Origin: Tenacibaculum sp.
GTDB taxonomy: Bacteria; Bacteroidota; Bacteroidia; Flavobacteriales; Flavobacteriaceae
DNA: 64,000 bases
Direction: 5' to 3'
Assembly (NCBI GenBank): GCA_020629275.1
Contig: JAHDDQ010000003.1
Span: 1 to 64,000, forward strand
The notes under the pieces are model-generated. The model was not told the origin of the DNA, searched no databases, and was given only the letters and a program-made list of their open reading frames with translations. The translations under genes were made by a program, and so were the position numbers. Shown here piece after piece: positions 26,150 through 36,517 of this stretch (positions are counted from its first letter, which is position 1; every line of letters begins with the position of its first letter).

Positions 26150-26638
26150 ATGAAAGAATTAAAAATACTTTGTTTTTTATTATTCTCAATCAATACCTTT
26201 TTTGCTCAAAAGGCTAAAGAGGTTGATATTTGGAGTGGTCGATATAGAATGGAGCCTCTTGAAAAAAAAGATAACACACCTTCGGAAGTAATGTATACCA
26301 TCAAAAAACTTTCTGATGCAAACCCTGATAATCTAGCTGGACGATATCAAGATGATTTGAAACGTTGGATTATGATAAGAGTTGGAAAACCTAAAGAAAA
26401 AGTTAATTTACGTAGATTTCTATTTAATTCAGAAAATAACGAGTATGATGAATTTGGTTGGACTGAATTACATAAACAAGGTAAAATAAACTGTATGCAG
26501 GGCGCACGGTTTTTTATATGTAAAACACAAAAAAATAAAACCTTAAACATTGGTGGCGACGAAAACCTTTTCACAAAATCTGGCTTTTTTGGTGTGCTAC
26601 TACACTACGGTGCGTTTGAACTTTACAAAGTAAATTAA
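26150..26638 (+). CDS. Small exported protein of unknown function
   Basis: 162 residues. Signal peptide MKELKILCFLLFSINTFFAQ with cleavage probably after AQ, then a mature domain starting KEVDIWSGRYRMEP. Two cysteines (in KINCMQGARFFICK) could form a disulfide. The mature segment YRM...LSDANPDNLAGRYQDD is not tied to any family I know. It stands alone between aspS and the DUF2339 gene, with about 190 and 120 bp gaps, so it is probably its own transcript. Confidence 0.65.
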   Translation: MKELKILCFLLFSINTFFAQKAKEVDIWSGRYRMEPLEKKDNTPSEVMYTIKKLSDANPDNLAGRYQDDLKRWIMIRVGKPKEKVNLRRFLFNSENNEYDEFGWTELHKQGKINCMQGARFFICKTQKNKTLNIGGDENLFTKSGFFGVLLHYGAFELYKVN

Positions 26639-26762
26639 CCCAAGGATAATACCTCTATTATGGAGTTATACTTTAATATAATCTTGTTTTTAACTTAAGA
26701 AAGTCATTTTACGCTAATTTTAAAAAAGCTACATTTGGATTTTGCTTCAAAAATTGATACTT

Positions 26763-29267
26763 ATGGAATTTTGGTTCGTTATTTTATTTATTTGTTTATT
26801 TTTTATTAATAAAAACATCAATGCGAAGTTTGAGCATTTAAACAGAACCATTGACGATTTAAAGAATAAAATAAAGTATTTGCAACATAAGGTTGCTACA
26901 CCTCTTCCATCTGTAAAAAAAGAAAAAGAGGAAATTAAGACCCCTGAAATAACTAAGCCTGAAGAAAAGTATATACCTTCTACTGTTATTGAGAAACCTC
27001 CTATTATTCCTGCTAAAATAGTTGAAAAAACTAAGGAAACTACCGAAGAACCTATCAAAAACACACCTTATACTGCGGCAAATAGACCAAAACAAACCAT
27101 ACCGTTAAAAGACTCGATTAAAAAAGAACCTAAAGTTTACATACCTAAAAAATCATGGTTTGAATCATTTAAAGAGAAAAATCCTGACCTAGAAAAATTC
27201 ATAGGTGAAAATTTAATTAATAAAATAGGAATTCTAATCTTAGTTTTAGGAATTAGCTTCTTTGTTAAATATGCTATTGATAAGGATTGGATTAACGAAC
27301 CTGCAAGAGTTGGTATTGGTATACTATGTGGTGCTTTAGTAATGGGAGTAGCTCACAAATTAAAGAAAAATTATGCTTCTTTTAGCTCAGTTTTAATAGC
27401 AGGAGCTATCAGTATCTTTTATTTTACAATATATATTGCATTTCATGAATACCAGCTATTCAGTCAAACAGTAGCGTTTAGTATTATGACTGTCATTACT
27501 GCGTTTAGCGGCTTAGTTTCTATTTCCTACAATCGCCAAGAATTGGCTGTTTTATCTTTAATCGGTGGATTTGCTGCGCCTTTTTTAGTGAGTACAGGTA
27601 GTGGAAATTATGTTGTTTTTTTTAGCTACATCGCCATTTTAAATATTGGAATATTAGCTATTTCTTATTTTAGAAAATGGAAAGTCGTGACCATTTTAGA
27701 CTTTATATTCACAACGCTATTATTTAGTAGTTGGTGTATTACTAAGATAGGAACTGAAGATTTTTCGCATAGCGGTGCATTGCTTTTTGCTACACTATTC
27801 TACTTTATATTTAGCATTACCATTGTTTCAAATAATCTTAGAAATAAAGGTGTGTTTTCTACAATCGAATACTTTATTCTTGTTGCAAATACGTTCTCGT
27901 TTTTTGGAATTGGTATGATAATCCTTAATGACTGGGAATCTGATTTAACAGGTGTATTTACCTTACTCCTAGCGACATATAACATCATTTACGCGGGTAT
28001 TTTATACAAAAAATTCGGATTAGATAAGAATGCTGTATACCTGCTAATTGGTTTGGCATTAACCTTTGTTACATTAACAATACCTATACAATTTAAAGGA
28101 AATCAGATTACTCTATTCTGGGCTATAGAAGCAGTTCTATTATTTTGGTTGTCTAAAAAATCTAAAATTGAATCTTTTAAATTAGGCGCAATCGTAGTCC
28201 AATTATTAACTATTATTAGTTTATTAATTGACTGGAAAAGGTATACTGGACCAGAAGTTTTTTCTGTTATCTTAAATCCAGTTTTCATAACAGGTTTAGT
28301 CGTAAGTATTTCTTTATTTATTACCAATAAATTATTGCATAAAAAAGATACGATTACCACGCGTTTTTTCTCTCTACCTGTAGCTGTGTATAAATCTATA
28401 GTATTAATTACGACAATAATTATTGCTTACTTTACAGGGATTTTAGAAGTTAATTATCAAGCTTCACAATTTTTAGAAAATGATGTTTCTGCTTTATCTT
28501 TTACGGTAACTTATCATTTTATAAGCATCGCATTGCTTTTATATTTGTCTAAGTATTTTAACAATAAAGGAATTACAAAAGGAATTACAATTGTTAGTGT
28601 TTTCTCTATATTTTTATATATCGTATTATTCTATAAATTACCTGAGCGTGAGATAATAGAAAACTTTACTAAAGGTATAGCTACTAACTATGCATTTTAC
28701 CTTCATTACATAATTTTAGGATGTTTGGTTTATTTTGGATATCAGTTATTTCAAAAAACAAACTCAATTTTTAATCTTAAAAACAAACAGAATAAATGGC
28801 TTCCTTGGCTCTTTGTTTTTGCTATCATATACATATTTAGTAACGAATTAATGATTCATGGAGTACAGTTTTCCGATACTGGTAATAATACTGAATTTAT
28901 GGCTGAACTTTCTGACACAAGTGATAACTTCTATCAGAAGAGAACTTACATTAGAGACTCTATTCGTAAAATTCAAACTCAAATTATAAAAATAGGTTAT
29001 CCAATACTCTGGGGAGTTTTCTCTTTTATTTTTCTGATAATAGGTATTAAAAAACAATGGAAAACATTACGCGTAATTGCGCTGTCTTTATTAGGTTTAA
29101 CAATCGTAAAATTATTTGTATATGATATTAAGAATGCTTCAGAAACAGGAAAAATTGTTGCTTTTATTTTACTTGGAGTCTTAATTTTAATTATATCGTT
29201 TGTATATCAAAAAATAAAAAAATTAGTTATTAATGAAACACCCGAACATGAAGACGAAAAAGCTTAG
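26763..29267 (+). CDS. DUF2339 multi-pass membrane protein
   Basis: 834 residues from the ATG at 26763; an in-frame TTG at 26742 is less likely. One N-terminal membrane helix, a coiled and proline/lysine-rich linker (about 25-140), then about twenty hydrophobic segments starting NLINKIGILILVLGISFFVKYAIDKDWI, the signature beginning of DUF2339. Length and layout match the family. The next gene, DUF3999, overlaps its end, a pairing seen in many Gram-negative bacteria. Function unknown; inner-membrane location is clear. Confidence 0.85.
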   Translation: MEFWFVILFICLFFINKNINAKFEHLNRTIDDLKNKIKYLQHKVATPLPSVKKEKEEIKTPEITKPEEKYIPSTVIEKPPIIPAKIVEKTKETTEEPIKNTPYTAANRPKQTIPLKDSIKKEPKVYIPKKSWFESFKEKNPDLEKFIGENLINKIGILILVLGISFFVKYAIDKDWINEPARVGIGILCGALVMGVAHKLKKNYASFSSVLIAGAISIFYFTIYIAFHEYQLFSQTVAFSIMTVITAFSGLVSISYNRQELAVLSLIGGFAAPFLVSTGSGNYVVFFSYIAILNIGILAISYFRKWKVVTILDFIFTTLLFSSWCITKIGTEDFSHSGALLFATLFYFIFSITIVSNNLRNKGVFSTIEYFILVANTFSFFGIGMIILNDWESDLTGVFTLLLATYNIIYAGILYKKFGLDKNAVYLLIGLALTFVTLTIPIQFKGNQITLFWAIEAVLLFWLSKKSKIESFKLGAIVVQLLTIISLLIDWKRYTGPEVFSVILNPVFITGLVVSISLFITNKLLHKKDTITTRFFSLPVAVYKSIVLITTIIIAYFTGILEVNYQASQFLENDVSALSFTVTYHFISIALLLYLSKYFNNKGITKGITIVSVFSIFLYIVLFYKLPEREIIENFTKGIATNYAFYLHYIILGCLVYFGYQLFQKTNSIFNLKNKQNKWLPWLFVFAIIYIFSNELMIHGVQFSDTGNNTEFMAELSDTSDNFYQKRTYIRDSIRKIQTQIIKIGYPILWGVFSFIFLIIGIKKQWKTLRVIALSLLGLTIVKLFVYDIKNASETGKIVAFILLGVLILIISFVYQKIKKLVINETPEHEDEKA

Positions 29268-30471
29268 CTTTTTAATCCTGGTTTTTTTGGTTTTACATAC
29301 TTATTGCCAAAATTATATAGGAACTATAGATACCATTAAGCAAAAAGGACTACATAAAATTATGCTTTCCAAAGAAATACGTTCTGCAGCAAATGAGAAC
29401 TTCAATTCTTTGCGAATTAAAGATGTTAAAGAAAATGAAGTTCCGTATACTTTAATTTATAATACTAATACTGTATTTTCTAAATTTTTACCTGCAAAAA
29501 TTATTTCTAAAAAAGTACTCAAAGATTCTATTACCTCTCTTATTTTGGCTAATGTTAGTGGAAAAAATCAGCAACGAATTGTACTTAAAATTGCAAATAA
29601 TAACATCATAAAATATTACACAGTTTCAGGTAGTAACGACACTGAAAACTGGTTTGGCTTAGTCTCTAATAAGAGGCTAAATTATTTAAATTCAAAACAA
29701 AAAACATTTACAGAGAAGGTAATCGAATTTCCCCTTAATAATTATCGATTCATACGTATTGATTTTGATGATAAACATTCTTTACCTATTAACATTTTAG
29801 ATGCTGGGGTTTACAGGAGTAAATTTTTCGTTCAAGAGCCTAGTATTATTGATAATTTTAAGCAGGAATCAATTACTCCAGAAAATAGAAAAACAACACA
29901 ATTAAAATTTACAGCTAATAGTAGCCATAAAGTGAATACAATTGCGTTTTCAATTACGTCTGATTTCTTTTTAAGAAAAGCTAAAATCATTGTAAAAGAA
30001 AAACGAACTATCAAAAAAAGGATTGAAACTTACGATAAAATTATTGCTATTTTCCAGTTAAACTCTAAGAATAATAACACGTTCGATGTTCGTGGGTTAA
30101 ATACTAACGAGTTTTATGTTGAAATTGAAAATGAAGATAATCCTCCGTTAACTATTGATAAGATTACTTTTTTTCAAGATCCGATATACATGGTTACCAA
30201 CCTGAATAAAGATGAAAAATATAATATAATTATCGATAGTACACTTTTAAAGCCGAAATATGATATTGGAAATTTTATTTCCAATACTATAAGCTCTATT
30301 GAAAAAACTACTGTGCTCAATTTTCATAAAGTAGAACAAAAATCTCAAGAACTTAAAAAGCCAGCTTTTTGGCAAACAAAAACCTTCATGTGGGTTTGTC
30401 TTATTTTAGGAGGAATCTTTGTAGTATTCTTTGCTCTAAAATTACTAAAAGATATCAATACTGAATCATAA
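29248..30471 (+). CDS. DUF3999 exported protein with C-terminal anchor
   Basis: About 407 residues from MKTKKLSFLILVFLVLHTYC; an ATG five codons earlier (29233) is also possible. The signal peptide is followed by a beta-rich periplasmic domain (about 25-365) and a C-terminal membrane helix (FMWVCLILGGIFVVFFALKL). It overlaps the DUF2339 gene by 20 nt, so the two are coupled and probably form one complex. Known as DUF3999, of unknown role. Confidence 0.8.
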   Translation: MKTKKLSFLILVFLVLHTYCQNYIGTIDTIKQKGLHKIMLSKEIRSAANENFNSLRIKDVKENEVPYTLIYNTNTVFSKFLPAKIISKKVLKDSITSLILANVSGKNQQRIVLKIANNNIIKYYTVSGSNDTENWFGLVSNKRLNYLNSKQKTFTEKVIEFPLNNYRFIRIDFDDKHSLPINILDAGVYRSKFFVQEPSIIDNFKQESITPENRKTTQLKFTANSSHKVNTIAFSITSDFFLRKAKIIVKEKRTIKKRIETYDKIIAIFQLNSKNNNTFDVRGLNTNEFYVEIENEDNPPLTIDKITFFQDPIYMVTNLNKDEKYNIIIDSTLLKPKYDIGNFISNTISSIEKTTVLNFHKVEQKSQELKKPAFWQTKTFMWVCLILGGIFVVFFALKLLKDINTES

Positions 30472-30497
30472 GGAGTTACTTTGAAAAGTACTCCACT

Positions 30498-30547
30498 TAA
30501 CAATAAAACAGGTATTTCCTAATTAGGAAATACCTGTTTTATTGTTA
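30498..30547. terminator. 50-bp perfect palindrome, bidirectional terminator
   Basis: Two 25-bp arms (30498-30522 and 30523-30547) are exact inverse complements with no spacer. It lies between the convergent DUF3999 and ThiF genes and gives A/T-edged hairpins in both directions, so it should end both transcripts. Confidence 0.8.
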
Positions 30548-30560
30548 CTTATAATTTTTA

Positions 30561-31349
30561 TCAACGTGTTGAAATAAAATAAGGCTCAGGGTATGTTTTT
30601 ACCTTCAAATCATTCACTAAACAAAAAACTATATTCGTTACTAATGATGCTGCTAAATATGATCCTACTACTAATTGAGGTGGTGTAATTTGTGTTGATT
30701 TTTCCTTATACTTTTCATAAAAATCATAAAACCAATCCAACTCTAAATCTTTACGTGCTTCAAGATACTCAAACATATTTTGTACTAATACAAGCTCAAA
30801 TCTACCGGTGCCTCTTGCAATATCATAAATTTGCTCACTCTCGGGTGTAACTAAATAAGCAGCAGAGGCCCAACCAAAATTTAATGGGTGTATTACAGGA
30901 ATTCCTAACTCTTTACAAACTTCATCAAACACAAAAGGAGTTTCCAAAGTATCAAAATCTATTGCATTAATTGCTATATCACATCCTGATACATAATTTT
31001 TTATTGTTTTTGGTTCTAAAAACACATGATGATGCGCTATTTGTACCTTAGGGTTAATTGCTTCAAGACGTTTTGTTATGGAAGCGACTTTAGAAGAATT
31101 TATATCTTCTTCAGTATAGTTTTGTCTATTCAAATTTGATTTTTCAACTTCATCTCCATCTATAAAAACAAAACTTTCAAAACCTAAACGTAATAATCCT
31201 TCTGCGATAATGCTTCCTAAGCCTACTCCTCCAAAAACAATTTTTACTCCTTTAATTTTATCTTGTTGCTCTGGGGTAATGTATAATACATTCTTGTGAT
31301 ATCTTTCATTATCATGCATTTCAGCTAATGACTTTTTCTTTTTTTTCAC
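30561..31349 (-). CDS. ThiF/E1-like adenylyltransferase
   Basis: 262 residues. The nucleotide fold is visible: GGVGLGSIIAEGLLRLGF (glycine-rich loop), FIDGDEVEKSNLNRQ (Asp for ATP-Mg and the conserved Asn-Arg-Gln), and INAIDFDT. Family members (ThiF, MoeB, HesA) adenylate the C-terminal glycine of ubiquitin-like sulfur carriers. No CxxC zinc pairs and no clear catalytic Cys are seen, so it is a divergent stand-alone member, and no carrier-protein gene is adjacent. Substrate unknown. Confidence 0.8.
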   Translation of the reverse strand: MKKKKKSLAEMHDNERYHKNVLYITPEQQDKIKGVKIVFGGVGLGSIIAEGLLRLGFESFVFIDGDEVEKSNLNRQNYTEEDINSSKVASITKRLEAINPKVQIAHHHVFLEPKTIKNYVSGCDIAINAIDFDTLETPFVFDEVCKELGIPVIHPLNFGWASAAYLVTPESEQIYDIARGTGRFELVLVQNMFEYLEARKDLELDWFYDFYEKYKEKSTQITPPQLVVGSYLAASLVTNIVFCLVNDLKVKTYPEPYFISTR

Positions 31350-31544
31350 TTATTTTCGTGTTAGATTATGATATTGGTTTTACAATACTAACGATTTTTT
31401 TATTCTGTATTACTTTTTTCTCTGTAAAATAAGCCTCTAGATAATCTTCTAAAATCATTAAAAATAAAATTTACATTAAGAATATCTTGCCATCAAAAAT
31501 GAATTGTTTAATTTTAATATGTTTCATAAAAACACCATCTTACC

Positions 31545-32255
31545 ATGAACAAATTTTTAGTTTTTTCCTTATTCTCACTACTTCTTTTAAAATCTTCTTT
31601 TTCCCAAGAAATGTCTGGACAAGAACTCTTAGAAAAGGCTATTAAATATCACGATCCTAACGGTAACTGGCAAAAATTTAACGACTCGTTAGTTGTAACT
31701 ATGGCTACTCCTAAAAAAGCGAGTAGAGTAAGTAAAATACGCATAAACTTAATCAAAGACTATTTTTATGTAAAAGCTTCAAGGAATAAAAAAATAACCG
31801 AGTACACGATAGATAAAGAACAGTGTTCCATGCTACTTAATGGTAAGACACCAACAAATACAGAGAAAAAAGAATATAATATTAATTGTGAACGTGCCAA
31901 TTTATTCAAAAACTATTATACCTATTTGTACGGACTTCCTATGAAGTTAAAAGATGAAGGAACAATAATTCATGAAACTGTTCAGCGTAAAAAATTCAAA
32001 GGAAAGGAGTATCTTATTTTAAAGGTCACTTATAACGAAAACGTAGGAAAGGATACTTGGTATTTCTACTTCAATACTAAAACATATGCTATGGAAGTTT
32101 ATCAATTCTTTAAAGAGACAAAAGATAGCGGAGAATATATCATATTATCTGGAGAAGAAGTTATTAGTGATATTAAAATACCTAAAATTCGTGCTTGGTA
32201 TTACAATAAAAATGATGGTTACTTGGGAACAGATACTTTGAAAAAAAGCATGTAG
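31545..32255 (+). CDS. DUF6503-like exported protein
   Basis: 236 residues. Signal peptide MNKFLVFSLFSLLLLKSSFS, then LLEKAIKYHDPNGNWQKFND, the typical opening of this Flavobacteria family, whose strand pattern recalls LolA-type lipid-binding folds (inference). The TAG stop is one base before the ClC channel start, so the two are co-transcribed. Periplasmic or outer-membrane-facing location is likely. Confidence 0.7.
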   Translation: MNKFLVFSLFSLLLLKSSFSQEMSGQELLEKAIKYHDPNGNWQKFNDSLVVTMATPKKASRVSKIRINLIKDYFYVKASRNKKITEYTIDKEQCSMLLNGKTPTNTEKKEYNINCERANLFKNYYTYLYGLPMKLKDEGTIIHETVQRKKFKGKEYLILKVTYNENVGKDTWYFYFNTKTYAMEVYQFFKETKDSGEYIILSGEEVISDIKIPKIRAWYYNKNDGYLGTDTLKKSM

Positions 32256-32256
32256 C

Positions 32257-34035
32257 ATGTTGCGCTCTAAAAAAATATTAAAAAAAATTCTTATTTGGCG
32301 CTACAAGCATATATCCGAACGTCAGTTTGAGTACATTTTAAGTGTTTTTGTGGGCTTTTTAGCTGGAATAGGCACATTAGTTTTAAAAAACTTAACCTAT
32401 TTTTTTGAATGGGTTTTAGAAGGAAACTTAATTAAAGACTACCACTATTCATTCTATTTTCTATTTCCTATTATTGGCTTATTTATAGTTCATTATATTA
32501 AAAAGATTATTCTAAAAAAAGATATTGGTCATGGAATATCAACCACGCTACAAGCAGTCTCTAAGAAAAGTGGTATCATAGAACAGTATAAAATGTATGC
32601 TTCAATACTCACTGCTCCTATAACCGTTGGTTTTGGTGGTTCTGTAGGTTTACAAGGTCCTGCAGTTAGTACAGGTGCTGCTTTAGGTTCTGGGATTGCA
32701 CAATTATTTCATGTAAACACAAAAACAAGAATGTTATTAATCGGCTGTGCAACAGCTGGTGCCATGTCTTCAATGTTTCAAGCACCTATCGCAGCTATTA
32801 TTTTTGCCATAGAAATTTTTAGTTTAGATATGGCCTTTACTTATTTAGTTCCATTACTACTTGCTTCTGTATCAGCTGTGGTAACTTCTTACTTTTTTCT
32901 AGGTCAAAATTTACTTTTTAAACTAAAACTAACAGATTCTTTTCAAATTCAAGATATTGTCTTCTACATCTTACTAGCAATAGTTACTGGATTTGCTTCT
33001 GTTTATTTTTCTAAAATTTACTTTGCAATCATCAATTTTTTTAGACGTTTCAAAAATCCATTCTATAAATTATTATGGAGCTCTTTAGCCATAGGCCTTT
33101 TATTGTTTTTAATTCCTCCTTTATATGGTGAAGGGTATGATATTATAAATAATCTACTTGCCAATAACGCAAGCAAAGCATTGAGAAATTTACCTTATGC
33201 TATTGATACTACTGATGTTTGGACAGTCATTCTTTTTTTATTAATAATAGGTGTTTTAAAGGTTGTTGCCATGACTACAACATTTGCTGCTGGCGGTGTT
33301 GGTGGTATTTTTATTCCAACATTAGTTATGGGAAGTATTCTAGGTAATGTTATTGCAAAGTTTATTAAACAATTTGGTTTTTCAATATCAGAAACTAATT
33401 TTACGCTAATCGGAATGACTGGCTTAATGGCTGGGGTTTTACATGCTCCTTTAACTGCTATTTTTTTAATTGCTGAAATTACAGGAGGATATGATTTATT
33501 CGTTCCCTTAATGTTAGTATCTGCTATCTCATACGCTATTACAAAATACTTTGTTTCTAACTCTATTTACACTATTGAATTAGCACAAAGAGGTGAACTT
33601 ATTACTCACGATAAAGACAAGAATGTGATGATGATGATGGATATTGATAAAGTCATTGAACATAATTTCGTTACGATTTCAGAAACTATGACTTTAGGTG
33701 AAATGTTGAAAAATGCCGTTACCAAATCAAGTCGAAATATTTTCCCCGTTCTTAATGAAAAAGCTCAATTTTTGGGCATAGTACTTTTAGATGATATTCG
33801 TCCAATTATGTTCGATCAGAAACTATACACTTCTGTAACGGTGTTAGATGTAATGAAAAGTGCTCCTGCTGTTATTTTTAATACTGATACTACAGAACAG
33901 GTAATGCAAAAATTCAAGGAAAGTAGTGCTTGGAATTTACCTGTAGTAGACGATAAAGGACGGTATATTGGTTTTATTTCTAAATCTAAATTATTATCTG
34001 TTTACAGAACAAAATTACTTGAAGTTACATCTTAA
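32257..34035 (+). CDS. ClC-family chloride channel with CBS domains
   Basis: 592 residues. Membrane domain about 25-430 with GHGIS (91-95), GSVGLQGPAVSTG (128-140) and APIAAIIFAIEIF; two cytoplasmic CBS domains about 460-590 (VTISETMTLGEM, VLDVMKSAPAVIF, GRYIGFISKSKLL). In H+/Cl- exchangers the gating glutamate sits where Gln133 is here, and the internal proton glutamate aligns with Ile187. Loss of both suggests a passive chloride channel (inference from known mutants). The CBS pair may sense nucleotides. Confidence 0.9.
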   Translation: MLRSKKILKKILIWRYKHISERQFEYILSVFVGFLAGIGTLVLKNLTYFFEWVLEGNLIKDYHYSFYFLFPIIGLFIVHYIKKIILKKDIGHGISTTLQAVSKKSGIIEQYKMYASILTAPITVGFGGSVGLQGPAVSTGAALGSGIAQLFHVNTKTRMLLIGCATAGAMSSMFQAPIAAIIFAIEIFSLDMAFTYLVPLLLASVSAVVTSYFFLGQNLLFKLKLTDSFQIQDIVFYILLAIVTGFASVYFSKIYFAIINFFRRFKNPFYKLLWSSLAIGLLLFLIPPLYGEGYDIINNLLANNASKALRNLPYAIDTTDVWTVILFLLIIGVLKVVAMTTTFAAGGVGGIFIPTLVMGSILGNVIAKFIKQFGFSISETNFTLIGMTGLMAGVLHAPLTAIFLIAEITGGYDLFVPLMLVSAISYAITKYFVSNSIYTIELAQRGELITHDKDKNVMMMMDIDKVIEHNFVTISETMTLGEMLKNAVTKSSRNIFPVLNEKAQFLGIVLLDDIRPIMFDQKLYTSVTVLDVMKSAPAVIFNTDTTEQVMQKFKESSAWNLPVVDDKGRYIGFISKSKLLSVYRTKLLEVTS

Positions 34036-34342
34036 CTTAATCCTGAAGAAGGATATAACTTAAGCTCGATACAAGAATTTCGAAGAAAAGTTTATTAATT
34101 CATAATATATGTTATTCCAAAGCCTTTTGCACTGAAGTAATCTTTCTTTTTCAGTAAAAGATTACCACGTAAAACTTTATTTTATTACGTTTTTTTCGCA
34201 ATTCGAATTGTTAACGAGCGTGTATGAGTGGAATCATGTCAAGCTTTAATTTGATAAGTTGTTTCTGTTGGTCATTTCTATTGTTAGAAAAGAATTTCGC
34301 ACTGTTCTAAATAAACATTTATATTTATACAAAAAATTAAGA
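34036..34342. other. Intergenic region with a hairpin
   Basis: No gene is seen. GTAATCTTT (34137-34145) pairs with AAAGATTAC (34157-34165), and a weaker ACGTAA/TTACGT stem with a T run follows (about 34166-34196). These probably end the ClC transcript. Confidence 0.45.
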
Positions 34343-35227
34343 ATGTCTGATAAATTACACCACGATATCATTGATAATTATGAAGAATTAAAATACAGCT
34401 TATTAAAAGCACAAACATTTGACGAAGAACATTTTGGCTTTCCTGAGGTTTACTATAAAATTATGGAAACTGATATGCAACGTGTAAATGCTTTTAAAAA
34501 AGCTTTTCAACTTCATAATAACTTCAAAAATACAATAGTTTGCGAAATAGGTGTAGGTACACTACCATTAACAAAATTATATATGCCCTATGTGAAAAAA
34601 GCATATTTAATTGAAAACAACCCAAATTTAATTCCATTTATAAAAGAAGAAGTTGCTAAACATGATTGGGCAGATAAGGTAGAAGTTATTTTTGCAGATG
34701 CTTTAACTGTAGAATTACCTGAAAAAGTAGATCACATTATTGGTGAATTAATGAGTATATATTGTGCTAATGAATTTCAGGTGCAAATATTTCAACACAT
34801 GCGAAATTACTTGCAACCAAACGGAAGTTTATTTCCAAACAGAATTGTAAATTTTGCACGTTTATGTGAAGCAGAAATCGATACAAACATTCATCATTAT
34901 CCAGTAATGTTTACAAGACATCAACCGATGTTTCTAACACAGCAATTTTTAGTGAATGAAATTGAATTACTAAAAGAAAAGAAGCAAGGAGTAAATTTAA
35001 GTTTCTCTGTACCTGTGTTATTTTCTGGTACTGTTAATGCCTTATATTTAGAATCTTATGTTGAAGTGACTGAAGGTTCTAATTTTACTGGTACCGACAG
35101 TTTAATGCCTCCAACAGTCTTAAAAACAACAAATACACAAGAAGTAAAAGCGGGTGACTTAGTGCATATTGATTTTAGTTTTGATTATGGTTCTTCTTTA
35201 GATAAAATTAGCTGTATTTTGTCTTAA
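34343..35227 (+). CDS. PRMT-like class I methyltransferase
   Basis: 294 residues from MSDKLHHDIIDNYEELK; an in-frame TTG 28 codons upstream adds an unlikely basic extension. SAM-binding motif I is VCEIGVGTLPLTKL, the acidic post-loop is AYLIENNP, and motif II/III regions follow (VEVIFADAL, VDHIIGELMSIY). The GELMS segment and beta-barrel-like C-terminus recall protein arginine methyltransferases. Substrate not evident. The next gene starts immediately after its stop, so it is co-transcribed with two DUF4132-like genes. Confidence 0.78.
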   Translation: MSDKLHHDIIDNYEELKYSLLKAQTFDEEHFGFPEVYYKIMETDMQRVNAFKKAFQLHNNFKNTIVCEIGVGTLPLTKLYMPYVKKAYLIENNPNLIPFIKEEVAKHDWADKVEVIFADALTVELPEKVDHIIGELMSIYCANEFQVQIFQHMRNYLQPNGSLFPNRIVNFARLCEAEIDTNIHHYPVMFTRHQPMFLTQQFLVNEIELLKEKKQGVNLSFSVPVLFSGTVNALYLESYVEVTEGSNFTGTDSLMPPTVLKTTNTQEVKAGDLVHIDFSFDYGSSLDKISCILS

Positions 35228-36505
35228 ATGAATTTTATTTTAAAATATATAAATCAATTATTTACACCTAAATTTAAACCTTCTGAAGAAGATTTATCTG
35301 TTTTAGAACACATAAGCAAAGAGACCGTGCACAATAAAGATATTGAAGCACAAAAGGAAGATGAAGCTGACTCAAATTTAAAATTTCTTTTACTAATATA
35401 TAATGAGCTAAAAGCAGAACGAAAAAAAGGACTTCTGAATAAGTATGGAAGTTTTGAAATAGATTTCACAGAATCTAGTACTTATTATGAACTAATAAGT
35501 GAGCCGTATAAAAGAAGAATTTCTTTTCTTTATTTTATGGTACAACTAGTAAAAAAGGAAATAAAAGAAGCTCCTCATTTTGACACACTTTTTATATCTA
35601 GATTTTTCAATACCATATTGAATACAAAATTAAATCTTTCAGAACAAAACATAGTAGATTTTTTCTTACTCTCAAATTCAAATGAATTTCCACATTTTCA
35701 TATCCATACAGATATACTTCTTGAAAAAATAGAAACATATTCTAATGAAAATGAGATTAGCAAAAAACTTATAACACTCATTAGAAAGAAAGTGTTTGTG
35801 AATTTATACGGTTCTTCTTATGAAACCACTGCTTATAAAAAAGCAAGTAAATTACTTACAAATTGGAAATTTAGAGCGTATAAAATTCCGTTTCTTTTAT
35901 TGCCCGATTATTTCGGGAATAAGGTAAATGCAATCCTTATAAATTCTGAACAACAAAAAGCAATGAACTTGTCTAAAGTTTTATGCTTACTTTCTTCCCC
36001 ACAAAAAAAAGTCAATTATCACAAAGAAATTACACAATTAATTACTCTCATCGGTATTAAACCATTTACTAATTTAACCAACGATATTCTTAAACTCGCT
36101 TCTTCATTCAAGCCTAAAATAAGAGTTACTGCTTTTTGGTCCTCTACAGAAAAAAAACACATAAAAACAACGAGTTATATTGGTATGTTTGAGGAGAATT
36201 TAATTATTGTTTCTGAACTGTTGAAAACTTTGAAAAGAGAAGCACTCGTACATAATATCTCTTCTGATATTATAGCCAAAATAGCAAAAAGAAGTTATTC
36301 TCTAAAAGATAACATAAGATTAAGGAAAGGAACCACTACATTAGGTAATCTGTGTTTAGAATTACTTGCTTATGACCTTGGTTCTGAGGGAAAAGAAAAG
36401 CTGAAAGAGCTATACAATGAAACTACTTATAAAAGGGTAAAGAAAAGAATTAATGCTGTTGTAAAAACACTTCAAAAAAATGGAGAAAAAACATTTTTAA
36501 AGTAA
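35228..36505 (+). CDS. DUF4132-like protein, paralogue 1
   Basis: 425 residues, no signal or membrane helix, mostly helical. It begins MNFILKYINQLFTPKFKPSE and ends with KIAKRSYSLKDNIRLRKGTT followed by LGNLCLELLAYDLGSEGKEKL. The C-terminal block (Ser-Tyr repeat, Lys-rich turn, LGN, then a helical Leu pattern) resembles the DUF4132/MolR-type region by my recollection; a profile search would decide. It follows the methyltransferase with no gap and precedes its own paralogue, suggesting a small functional unit of unknown role. Confidence 0.55.
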   Translation: MNFILKYINQLFTPKFKPSEEDLSVLEHISKETVHNKDIEAQKEDEADSNLKFLLLIYNELKAERKKGLLNKYGSFEIDFTESSTYYELISEPYKRRISFLYFMVQLVKKEIKEAPHFDTLFISRFFNTILNTKLNLSEQNIVDFFLLSNSNEFPHFHIHTDILLEKIETYSNENEISKKLITLIRKKVFVNLYGSSYETTAYKKASKLLTNWKFRAYKIPFLLLPDYFGNKVNAILINSEQQKAMNLSKVLCLLSSPQKKVNYHKEITQLITLIGIKPFTNLTNDILKLASSFKPKIRVTAFWSSTEKKHIKTTSYIGMFEENLIIVSELLKTLKREALVHNISSDIIAKIAKRSYSLKDNIRLRKGTTTLGNLCLELLAYDLGSEGKEKLKELYNETTYKRVKKRINAVVKTLQKNGEKTFLK

Positions 36506-36517
36506 ACTATTAGCGCT

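Noticed and set aside
26742-26762. Upstream TTG start for the DUF2339 gene
   Set aside because: The ATG at 26763 begins the expected membrane helix; the TTG adds unlikely residues.
34259-34342. Upstream TTG start for the methyltransferase
   Set aside because: The 28 extra residues do not fit the fold; ATG at 34343 is the natural start.
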